Positions 1 through 6,855 of a DNA stretch of 11,083 bases are shown here, piece by piece. The position numbers and the translations under genes were made by a program. Location of the stretch: positions 1 through 11,083 of the forward strand of contig SFZC01000060.1 of assembly GCA_004558955.1 (NCBI GenBank), given 5' to 3'. A model generated the notes under the pieces. The model searched no databases and had not been told where the DNA came from. It worked only from the letters and a program-made list of their open reading frames with translations. Each line of letters begins with the position of its first letter. Within the stretch, counting starts at the first letter, position 1. Source of the stretch: a bacterium (GTDB taxonomy: Bacteria; Cyanobacteriota; Vampirovibrionia; Gastranaerophilales; Gastranaerophilaceae).

Positions 1-147
1 CTGAAATATATGAAGCAACAAAATGAATATTCACAGGAATCCCATAGGTATTACAATTATCAATCACCCGTTTTGCATCCATATATGGTGCATACCAGCT
101 TACTGCTACTGCACCTGCGAACTTTTTTGTTGCTTCATATATTTCAG
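1..147. repeat. Perfect 23-bp inverted repeat at the left window edge
   Basis: Bases 1-23 (ctgaaatatatgaagcaaca plus aaa) are the exact reverse complement of bases 125-147, with 101 bases between the arms. The match stops at base 24/124 but reaches base 1, so it may continue outside the window. Both arms fall within the radical SAM reading frame. A 23-base match by chance inside a gene is very unlikely. It could be a real hairpin or a fold-back assembly/amplification artefact. Confidence 0.9.
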
Positions 148-520
148 CATTCATTCCCTGACCATTTGTCGTATAGGATGGAATTATTCCATATTTTCTT
201 GTCAATTCCAAAAAAGTAATAAACTCCGGATGCTGATTAGGATTTCCTCCACCTAACGCAACTTGAAACACCCCCATTTTATGCGCATCCCGCAAGATTC
301 TTTCATACAATTCCAGACTCATAAAAGAACCATTTTCCCCAGATTCTCTATAACAGAAATCGCACTCCCTTTCGCAATAATTTGTTATCGAAATATCCAA
401 CAATTCCGGACCATTGCTCTTCCAAAAAGGATCCTTTCCCTCATAACCGATTCTAATTGTGACTCCATTCTCTTCATCAAATAATGCTCTATATCCCTGA
501 TCATCACTCACATATTTCAT
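1..520 (-). CDS. Radical SAM protein, N-terminal part (cut by window edge)
   Basis: Reading the minus strand from the ATG at 518-520 gives 173 open codons that run off the left edge. A radical SAM 4Fe-4S motif is visible as CERECDFC (Cys49, Cys53, Cys56; CX3CX2C). It is followed by ALGGGNPNQHPEF near residues 88-100, which matches the glycine-rich SAM-binding GGE-like segment of the TIM barrel. Such enzymes cleave S-adenosylmethionine to a 5'-deoxyadenosyl radical, and many modify peptides or proteins. The start abuts the stop of the upstream 137-aa gene with no gap, and GGTGG lies 7 nt before it, so the two are probably translationally coupled. The C-terminal half, which would show any SPASM/auxiliary cluster, is outside the window. 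The last 22 coding bases lie in an inverted repeat that may be an artefact, so residues after about 166 should be doubted. The family is certain; the substrate is unknown. Confidence 0.88.
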   Translation of the reverse strand, partial: MKYVSDDQGYRALFDEENGVTIRIGYEGKDPFWKSNGPELLDISITNYCERECDFCYRESGENGSFMSLELYERILRDAHKMGVFQVALGGGNPNQHPEFITFLELTRKYGIIPSYTTNGQGMNAEIYEATKKFAGAVAVSWYAPYMDAKRVIDNCNTYGIPVNIHFVASYIS

Positions 521-934
521 CTACCATCCACCAATATTTCCATTAAAATAAATATCGTCCTCACATAGGAGAAAACTTTCACAACAAAAAAATACTTCGG
601 CTGAACTCTCTGCGTCCGAATTCAATCGTCCATAATATACAGTTCGATTCTCTGCGAGCAATTGTTTTACCGTTTCAACAGTCTCCTGACTAAATCCCTC
701 TTCTTTCAGAAATTCTTCGACTGCCATGCCTTTCCGATATTCATCGGCTGCAGTAATTACATTTTGTTTATTTTTGTCTATAGACAAAAACAAATCTTCA
801 AATATCTTATCCATAGGGGATTTTCCTTCAACTCCAATCCCCTTAAAAAAAGATTCCTTTTCGAATTCATCTTTTGTAGATATAATAAACGATGTAGAAG
901 AACTATTTGTAACAAAATCACTTCTAATTTTCAT
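521..934 (-). CDS. 137-aa protein with serine-rich N-terminal FVTNSSSTSF block
   Basis: The protein begins MKIRSDFVTNSSSTSFII. The short aromatic-flanked serine/asparagine block at residues 7-16 resembles an N-terminal sequence I recall from many otherwise unrelated small bacterial and phage hypothetical proteins; no function is assigned here. The rest is acidic and mixed, with Cys117, Cys118 and Cys124, and ends in FNGNIGGW. There is no signal peptide or membrane segment. The start overlaps the 3' end of the 136-aa gene by 11 nt (ATGAAAATTAG), with GGAG 10 nt upstream. Its stop directly abuts the radical SAM start. This placement makes it a candidate substrate or partner of that enzyme, with the serine-rich head as a possible recognition or modification site; that is inference. 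Confidence 0.8.
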   Translation of the reverse strand: MKIRSDFVTNSSSTSFIISTKDEFEKESFFKGIGVEGKSPMDKIFEDLFLSIDKNKQNVITAADEYRKGMAVEEFLKEEGFSQETVETVKQLLAENRTVYYGRLNSDAESSAEVFFCCESFLLCEDDIYFNGNIGGW

Positions 935-1334
935 TTTGAATATACTCCAATGTTTGATTTATAACTCCAAGATTTTGGTCTTCATACCCTATAATGTCTT
1001 TTATGGAATAATTATTTCTATTGAATTGTAATTTCCATAAAGTTTCACATTCACTAAGATTTAATTGATCAATCGTTTCCTTCTCAAACAATTGTTTTTT
1101 GTATAAATACTCTGTCAAAGACGCATATTCTTTCGAATAATATTTCTGGTATTCACGATTTAAATCAATTGCTCCCATCAACATATCGGATAATATTTTT
1201 ACAACATACTTTTCTGCAAAAGATTCCTTCCGCATTCCATTGTTCATATGTATATGTTCTAAAATCTCTGTCAGTTTCAGTTCACAATCAGACTTAAGAT
1301 AATATGTTCCTTCTACATTTACAATTTTTAGCAT
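924..1334 (-). CDS. Hypothetical 136-aa protein of the MBL/STAND operon
   Basis: I do not recognise a family. The protein is predicted by eye to be mostly helical and charged, with no signal peptide, membrane segment or cysteine-pair motif. It opens MLKIVNVEGTYYLKSD, is rich in Tyr, Lys and Glu in the middle, and ends YIQNEN. It starts 9 nt after the stop of the protease-STAND gene and overlaps the next gene by 11 nt, so it is almost certainly co-transcribed and coupled. The Shine-Dalgarno is modest (GGGGAT about 11 nt upstream). Its fixed place between the STAND gene and the serine-block protein suggests an accessory or regulatory role in the same system, but nothing in the sequence shows what it does. 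Confidence 0.75.
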   Translation of the reverse strand: MLKIVNVEGTYYLKSDCELKLTEILEHIHMNNGMRKESFAEKYVVKILSDMLMGAIDLNREYQKYYSKEYASLTEYLYKKQLFEKETIDQLNLSECETLWKLQFNRNNYSIKDIIGYEDQNLGVINQTLEYIQNEN

Positions 1335-1343
1335 ATAAATTTC

Positions 1344-4118
1344 TTATCCCCATATATTGTCCAATATACTGCTAACTTTTGTATAATCGGTCTCGTAGTT
1401 AACCTTATTATACAATCTATCAATCATTTCATTACTTGATTTATCAATAATTTTTTCTAATACCTTTCTAATATTGATACCTATCATTTTAGGAATTTCA
1501 TCCGATTTCAAAAAAGACTCCGCAACATTGACAATTTCATCTGGATAATTCTCATTTGCTTTTACCCAAACCAACTCAATTTCTTCCGGCATAACATCAT
1601 ATAGATAAACCGATAATTTCAAGAAATCATAATAATCTACCTTGTCGTCCTGCTCATCTAATGCCTCACTTATCTCATGAACAATCTGATCACAGTGAAA
1701 CACACGATTTTTTTGCCAAACCGGTTGACCATATTTGTCATATTGCGTAGTTGGAAAAAACGTCCGGACAAACAGCTCGAACTGCCCTGGATTTGTTGCC
1801 AAACCATTCATAAAATCAAACAGAAGGTCAATTGATACATTTTGAAAATATTCTCGATTTCTTCTCCGAATCAAAAATTTCACAATTCTTCGGCTATAGA
1901 ATTCTAAATTTAGAAACTGATTTCTCCATTTATCTATATCAGAATTTTCAAAGTCTTTATCCTCAAGATTCCAAACATTCTCCCAATATATTTGGGCATA
2001 CCTTTCATTTTGTTGAAGAATTGGAAGTATATCTGGCACTGAAGTCCTTGCCAAGAAAAACAAATATTTTTCAACACCCTCGAGAATATTCCATTGTTCG
2101 CTACACATCTCGTTCCAAATGATTGGAAAGCTCTGTTGTGCTCCTTCTCTATTGATCAGGTATTTCGTCAAGCAATAATCTCTAAATTCATCGAATGTAA
2201 AACTCAGCACCTCCACATACTGATCTGTAAACCCTCTTTTTACCATCTGATCATCTTTAAAAATCACATCTGCTTCCAACAAGATATCTAATAACTGTAG
2301 TTCTTCGTATTTCAACACATCTTTGGGAATATTATTAAAACTCTTATTTTCAATCATGTATTCACAAATAGAGTTCATCATTTTTTCAAAAATCGCATCA
2401 CCATTTGGAACTTTGTTCTTCATTTCTGTTTTTTTATTATTAAAATACTCTGAAAATAACGCATATTTGTACACATCATACATATACACCTGACGCTTTC
2501 CCCTGTTAACTTCGCAAAAGAATCGCAAAAGTAAAGTGTCATTTGTTAACAAATCGTATGTACGATTAACTAGCGTATCTCTTATAATCTGTATATCAAA
2601 ATATTGCAAATACCCTTCAAAAATTCTATTGGCAAATCGTTCGTCATCATGTCCCATCATATTGATACGACAAAATTTTTCTCCAAGATTTTTTGAATTC
2701 AACATTCCAAATCGTTCTTCTAATAGTTCATTTCTAGTTGTCATGACTATTTTCAGAAAGGGCATATCCATTAACTCACACATGGATTGTTGCATATATT
2801 CACCAAAATTGTTAAGCGTGTTATTCTCGTTTAACCCATCAATAACAACAATCAATGGAATTTTAGTTTCTTCCCACCTCTTAGTCAATATCTCTTTTAC
2901 ATATTTGATATCATATTTTCCACTTAAAGTTAGCTCACGAATTATCACATCGGCTGGTTTTTCACAAAAGTCAGCTGCATTATAGTATAATGCTGATATT
3001 CTATTTTTCATTATAAAATTCTCTGTGTAGTCACACAAAAAATTAGTTTTTCCCTGCCCCGCATTCCGTGTCAATAAAAGGAATCTGTAATTTAGGAATT
3101 CCAACTGTTGATAAATATCTTTTAACTCCCACTTAAAGAAACTATTACGATTATTTTCTTTCAAATACCTCTCTTCTATGGAATCCGTCTTCAGAACTTT
3201 CTTATCCCATTCCTCGAATACATCAATACATCTCCGAACATTTTGTTTTAAAGACTCGACAGTATCTTCAAATTCCTCGCTTTCAATTTTTCCTGAATAT
3301 CCCGTAAAATCTACTGTTAATCTTCCAACACTCTTAAGGTACTCATTCACCTTTGAAAAATCAAATCCTTTTAAATCATCAATCAATTTATTGATAAATA
3401 AAAGTGGCATCGAAAAATACCGTAAATTATCCTTATAATTTCTTTCCTCCACATAAATATTGGGAATATATTTTGCACTACTTTTATTTTTTTCAATCAT
3501 CTCACAACACTGCTGACTGCACCATTGATTCAATTCTACTATATATTGAGGTTCTGCTAAATCAGACTGTGGAAGATGTTCCGCAAAACTTTGGACAGGA
3601 AGAAACTTTATCCCTAAAGTTCCCTGCATATCCCAATTCTGCAATTGTAATATACCGATTGCTCTATTTCGAACGTTAACAGGAGATCCAGATAATCCCT
3701 GATAGTTATTTGCAGTTCCTACATTAACCCTTCCCAAAGAAAACAGTTCTTCCTTTTTACCACCAATGAAAACTCCATTTCCCTGCATAAAATGTTCATC
3801 TAATTTACTTGTAATATATCCCTCAATATACCACGGAGTCTCTTCTGTTACGTATTCATTCATCGTGAATAAAAGTTTATTCGATATCGAATTATATTTT
3901 TCTTTAAATTCTTCATTCTCAACGGAAATAATAGCAATATATTTATCTGTAAACTCCACCGTAGCAGAATAGTCTTGGTCATCCCACGAAATACATATCG
4001 ACTTTTTACCACGAACAACATGCTCCACAGTTAAAACTTTGTCCTCTGCAATAACAATTCCGGTGCCATATGAATTTCCCTGTTCTTCTAATACCTTTAC
4101 AATATTCGAATACACCAA
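1344..4118 (-). CDS. Trypsin-like protease fused to STAND/NACHT-like NTPase (Avs1-like)
   Basis: A roughly 924-residue protein with two recognisable parts. Residues 1-180 form a trypsin-like serine protease domain: GTGIVIAEDKVLTVEHVV carries the likely catalytic His33, and NYQGLSGSPV carries the likely Ser143. The Asp is less clear (Asp58 in TDKYIAII is the candidate). Residues about 340-520 form a P-loop NTPase: Walker A-like NAGQGKT (Lys357, Thr358), Walker B LIVVIDGLNEN (Asp427, Glu431) and the sensor-like KIVMTTRNE (Arg462), typical of NACHT/STAND ATPases. The long helical C-terminus is a plausible ligand sensor. In known STAND defence proteins, target binding triggers ATP-dependent assembly that activates the fused effector, here a protease. 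No signal peptide, so cytoplasmic. The start is non-ATG: TTG at 4118 or, as likely, GTG at 4115, which sits 8 nt from GGGAGG. It lies 16 nt after the MBL gene. Confidence 0.9.
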   Translation of the reverse strand: MVYSNIVKVLEEQGNSYGTGIVIAEDKVLTVEHVVRGKKSICISWDDQDYSATVEFTDKYIAIISVENEEFKEKYNSISNKLLFTMNEYVTEETPWYIEGYITSKLDEHFMQGNGVFIGGKKEELFSLGRVNVGTANNYQGLSGSPVNVRNRAIGILQLQNWDMQGTLGIKFLPVQSFAEHLPQSDLAEPQYIVELNQWCSQQCCEMIEKNKSSAKYIPNIYVEERNYKDNLRYFSMPLLFINKLIDDLKGFDFSKVNEYLKSVGRLTVDFTGYSGKIESEEFEDTVESLKQNVRRCIDVFEEWDKKVLKTDSIEERYLKENNRNSFFKWELKDIYQQLEFLNYRFLLLTRNAGQGKTNFLCDYTENFIMKNRISALYYNAADFCEKPADVIIRELTLSGKYDIKYVKEILTKRWEETKIPLIVVIDGLNENNTLNNFGEYMQQSMCELMDMPFLKIVMTTRNELLEERFGMLNSKNLGEKFCRINMMGHDDERFANRIFEGYLQYFDIQIIRDTLVNRTYDLLTNDTLLLRFFCEVNRGKRQVYMYDVYKYALFSEYFNNKKTEMKNKVPNGDAIFEKMMNSICEYMIENKSFNNIPKDVLKYEELQLLDILLEADVIFKDDQMVKRGFTDQYVEVLSFTFDEFRDYCLTKYLINREGAQQSFPIIWNEMCSEQWNILEGVEKYLFFLARTSVPDILPILQQNERYAQIYWENVWNLEDKDFENSDIDKWRNQFLNLEFYSRRIVKFLIRRRNREYFQNVSIDLLFDFMNGLATNPGQFELFVRTFFPTTQYDKYGQPVWQKNRVFHCDQIVHEISEALDEQDDKVDYYDFLKLSVYLYDVMPEEIELVWVKANENYPDEIVNVAESFLKSDEIPKMIGINIRKVLEKIIDKSSNEMIDRLYNKVNYETDYTKVSSILDNIWG

Positions 4119-4123
4119 TCCAG

Positions 4124-4129
4124 CCTCCC
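4124..4129 (-). promoter_or_regulatory. Ribosome binding site of the protease-STAND gene
   Basis: GGGAGG on the minus strand. It is 5 nt from the TTG at 4118 and 8 nt from the GTG at 4115. No ATG is available, so this site decides the start. The spacing slightly favours GTG 4115. Confidence 0.75.
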
Positions 4130-4134
4130 GATTT

Positions 4135-5301
4135 TCATATAATTATCGGACTTTCCCCAAAATGTGCCTTAAAATTATACTTATTCTGTAGCTGCAAGAT
4201 ATCTTCTTTTCTTCGTATATCATAATTAAAGAAAATATCCTCCACTTCCTTTTGCATTATTCTTGCCAGCAAATCATCCTCGGGATGATTTTTTCTTCCA
4301 TTCGTAGATATTATTGTCTTCTTGAAGCCAATCTGTTTCAACAATTCTAAATTCGGACATAGTGTTCCGTGATGCGACAACTTAACGAGATCATAGCTAT
4401 GTCTTGCTCCAAAAATCCAATCTCCACTTTCCGAATCCCCTAAAAATAACATTGTTTTTCCAGCATATGCAATATCCAATACAATTGACATCCTATTTGC
4501 CGCATTCATAGGAGCTTGTCTTGATGTTCCAATCCAAGACTCTATGTTGGGGCAATTTGACGATATTTCTGAATATCCTTCACTGCCATACGCATCTTTT
4601 CCATATACAAGAACTACTTTTTCCAAATAATCAAGAAAATCTGTTTTTATTAACTGATAGCTATCTCCTAAACAGTCTATCAAATTCTTGTCAATCCATT
4701 TTGCAAAATTACCAATTTCCTTCTCCCCAGGAGATAGTACTTTTATCTTGCAATCACCTATTTGCAATTCTTGACCCTCTTGAATCAATCCATTTCGCGA
4801 TCCACAATTTAGGTTATAGTGATATTCTTTACATATAATTTCAAAGTTCTGTGCATGTGTTGCAGATATAAATCCGTCTCCACAGGATATAAGTTTTTCT
4901 AATTGTGTTTGAATATAACGATTCCTCTCATCAACCTTTTTCTCTAATTGTTCCCGTAAATGCTCCAACACAACTTTTTCATTACGGCAAATCTCAAACA
5001 AACCGTTAAACCAAATATTATCTATATCAATAATTTGTGGATTTTCCCTATCTCCATTCTCTTCCAGGAATGTAATTGCACCACCAATATGGTCTTCATC
5101 CATGTGTGTAACAACAAATAAAGAAATCCTTCCGCCTTCTTCTCTTAATTTGACTAACAAAGGCTTCAATTCATTTTCATAAGTAGACTTATATCCACAA
5201 TCAATAAGTATACTCTGTTTATCTTCTAGTTCTATCAGAAAACAATCTCCTGAAAGTGCTTTCATAAAATGAATTTTACAGTGTTTTTCCTGATTGTCCA
5301 T
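4135..5301 (-). CDS. ComEC-like metallo-beta-lactamase-fold hydrolase of defence operon
   Basis: The 388-aa protein carries a complete set of metallo-beta-lactamase (MBL) metal ligands. LIDCGY lies near residue 32-37, THMDEDHIGG gives His66, Asp68, Asp70 and His71, FLGDSE gives Asp289, and KLSHHG gives His310/311; ISTNGRKNHPE near 331-341 is also present. The KLSHHG and STNG..NHP pattern is that of the MBL domain attached to ComEC/Rec2 proteins, but there are no membrane segments and no competence domain, so it is a free-standing cytosolic enzyme, probably a nuclease/phosphodiesterase. The central insertion (about 80-260) is larger than in minimal MBL folds. It lies 24 nt after capE and 16 nt before the protease-STAND gene. 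MBL plus trypsin-STAND is the pairing I associate with type 1 AVAST antiviral systems, where the MBL could be a second effector or regulator. The substrate is unknown. Confidence 0.88.
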   Translation of the reverse strand: MDNQEKHCKIHFMKALSGDCFLIELEDKQSILIDCGYKSTYENELKPLLVKLREEGGRISLFVVTHMDEDHIGGAITFLEENGDRENPQIIDIDNIWFNGLFEICRNEKVVLEHLREQLEKKVDERNRYIQTQLEKLISCGDGFISATHAQNFEIICKEYHYNLNCGSRNGLIQEGQELQIGDCKIKVLSPGEKEIGNFAKWIDKNLIDCLGDSYQLIKTDFLDYLEKVVLVYGKDAYGSEGYSEISSNCPNIESWIGTSRQAPMNAANRMSIVLDIAYAGKTMLFLGDSESGDWIFGARHSYDLVKLSHHGTLCPNLELLKQIGFKKTIISTNGRKNHPEDDLLARIMQKEVEDIFFNYDIRRKEDILQLQNKYNFKAHFGESPIII

Positions 5302-5325
5302 CCTGCATCAACCTTCTGATTTCTA

Positions 5326-6354
5326 CTAATCCTCTGCCAATCTCTCATGTATGTACGCAAGCTTCGCAATCGTCTCCTTCGTCTCCTCCAGATTCAACTG
5401 TCTCGTATTATTACTGTTAAACTCCGTCAGAGTATTTCTCTTCTCATCGCCCTCTTTGAAATACTTATCATAATTCAAACCACGGTTGTCCGCCGGAACA
5501 CGATAGAAATTACCAAGATCAATCGCCTTGGCACACTCTTCGTTGGTAAGCAGCGTCTCATACATCTTCTCACCATGTCGGATACCAATCACCTTGATAT
5601 CTTCCTTCTTACCACCGAAAAGTTCACAAACCGCTTCTGCCTGTGTCTGGATTGTACAAGCCGGAGCCTTCATGATCAGCAGATCCCCGTTCTCTCCATG
5701 CTCAAATGCGAATAAAACAAGATCAACCGCCTCTTCCAGACTCATAATAAAACGCGTCATAGACGGTTCTGTCACGGTAATCGGATTGCCCGCCTTAATC
5801 TGATCGATCCAAAGCGGAATCACTGATCCACGGGAGCACATAACATTACCATATCTTGTACAACAAATCTTCGTCTTACCAGACATCCGCGACTTTGCAA
5901 CTGCGACTTTTTCCTCAATCGCTTTCGTAATTCCCATCGCATTAATTGGATAAGCAGCCTTGTCTGTGGAAAGACAAATTACAGACTCTACCCCAGCTTC
6001 GATTGCTGCCATCAAAACATTGTCTGTTCCAATCACATTCGTGCGAACCGCCTCCATTGGGAAAAACTCACACGATGGGACCTGCTTTAATGCTGCTGCA
6101 TGGAATACATAGTCCACGCCTTGCATCGCACATCTCACAGAATCCAGATCGCGCACATCTCCAATATAAAATTTAATCTTGTCTGCCACTTCCGGCATCT
6201 TTACCTGAAACTCGTGGCGCATATCATCCTGTTTCTTCTCATCACGCGAGAAAATTCGTATTTCCCTGATATCCGTATTTAAAAAACGATTCAATACCGC
6301 ATTACCGAATGAACCGGTTCCACCTGTAATTAATAATGTCTTATCGTTAAACAT
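5326..6354 (-). CDS. capE: UDP-GlcNAc inverting 4,6-dehydratase, CapE type
   Basis: A 342-aa extended short-chain dehydrogenase matching the length and sequence pattern of Staphylococcus CapE and related FlaA1/PseB enzymes. The NAD(P)-binding loop is TGGTGSFG (residues 10-17). The catalytic region reads LSTDKAAYPINAMGITK (Asp131, Lys132, Met140, Lys144), with Met in place of the usual SDR Tyr, a hallmark of this subfamily. HAAALKQVPSCEFFP and TRYGNVMCSRGSVIP are also typical. CapE-type enzymes dehydrate UDP-GlcNAc at C4/C6 with C5 inversion, feeding UDP-N-acetyl-L-fucosamine for capsule. The partner genes (capF, capG) are not in the window. By eye the gene is less AT-rich than its neighbours, which suggests it is older in this genome. 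It heads the MBL/STAND gene run with only 24 nt between, so a promoter before it may drive the defence genes. AGAGGA lies 9 nt before the ATG. Confidence 0.95.
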   Translation of the reverse strand: MFNDKTLLITGGTGSFGNAVLNRFLNTDIREIRIFSRDEKKQDDMRHEFQVKMPEVADKIKFYIGDVRDLDSVRCAMQGVDYVFHAAALKQVPSCEFFPMEAVRTNVIGTDNVLMAAIEAGVESVICLSTDKAAYPINAMGITKAIEEKVAVAKSRMSGKTKICCTRYGNVMCSRGSVIPLWIDQIKAGNPITVTEPSMTRFIMSLEEAVDLVLFAFEHGENGDLLIMKAPACTIQTQAEAVCELFGGKKEDIKVIGIRHGEKMYETLLTNEECAKAIDLGNFYRVPADNRGLNYDKYFKEGDEKRNTLTEFNSNNTRQLNLEETKETIAKLAYIHERLAED

Positions 6355-6407
6355 CTCGTTGATTCCTCTTTTCTTCTGAGTATTTCACTTACATACAATT
6401 CATACAA

Positions 6408-6713
6408 TCATATATCTTGCAAATACGGTTTAATCATTAAAATATCAATAGACTCTGAATGTTCTTCTGTTAGATTATCTATATTTTCAAGCAATATTGC
6501 CTTTAAAGCATTATAGGATCTACTTTTTAAATTTTTAAAAATATTCGCACTAAAAACCAACTCATTAACAATCGTGCGCATAGCCCACGACAAAGATAAT
6601 AAATAGCTCTTACCGTTATTATTGTCTCCCACAAACAAAGTCAATGGTGCAAGCTCAATCTCCGCTTTTCGTATTTTTCCAAATTGTTCAACTGTCATCT
6701 TGCAATACTTCAT
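6408..6713 (-). pseudogene. Truncated AAA ATPase (OLD/RecF-like), N-terminal stump
   Basis: The ORF holds the N-terminal piece of an ABC/OLD-type AAA ATPase: MKYCKMTVEQFGKIRKAEIEL, then LTLFVGDNNNGKSYLLSL with Walker A Gly29-Lys35-Ser36. Proteins of this kind normally run about 400-600 residues with Q-loop, signature and Walker B segments. Here the frame stops after 102 codons (YLQDI then TGA) and none of those later motifs is present, so ATP hydrolysis is not expected. A GTG lies 3 nt upstream in frame, but the ATG at 6713 has better spacing from GAGGTGA. The capE upstream region follows directly, so the downstream part was probably deleted when the region was rearranged. Intact relatives occur in antiphage systems with a nuclease partner, so this is likely debris of a third defence system. 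Confidence 0.75.
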
Positions 6714-6804
6714 CACATCTCACCTCACATATTATTAAATTTTTGCTTAGTGTACAATAATCATCCTCTTCTTCATGCCATGTGACGCAATAATTAATCC
6801 CCAA
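6688..6804 (-). CDS. Possible 38-aa ORF overlapping the AAA ATPase start
   Basis: A short frame reads from TTG at 6804 to the TGA at 6688-6690, with GGAAAG 6 nt before the TTG. The predicted product begins GINYCVTWHEEEDDYCTLSK and ends EVLQDDS. It overlaps the AAA stump by 26 nt in another frame, the kind of overlap seen between coupled genes. The frame is open back to 6819, where two tandem stops close it. It could be a genuine small protein, the 3' remnant of a lost gene partnered with the AAA ATPase, or chance. No family recognised. Confidence 0.25.
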   Translation of the reverse strand: MGINYCVTWHEEEDDYCTLSKNLIICEVRCDEVLQDDS

Positions 6805-6855
6805 ATAGTACTTTCCGCCTTATTATCCAATATCAAAAGTTACCTCATAGCTGGT

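Noticed and set aside
2536..2985. 149-codon plus-strand ORF
   Set aside because: It is antisense to the NTPase core of the protease-STAND gene, whose Walker motifs confirm the minus strand is coding.
4135..5301. ComEC competence protein
   Set aside because: The MBL motifs are ComEC-like, but there are no membrane segments and no competence domain; the neighbourhood is defence.
6355..6440. Promoter for capE inside the end of the AAA stump
   Set aside because: TTGATA-17-TATTTG and TTGCAA-17-ATTGTA can be found, but both -10 boxes fit poorly in AT-rich DNA, so no promoter is called.
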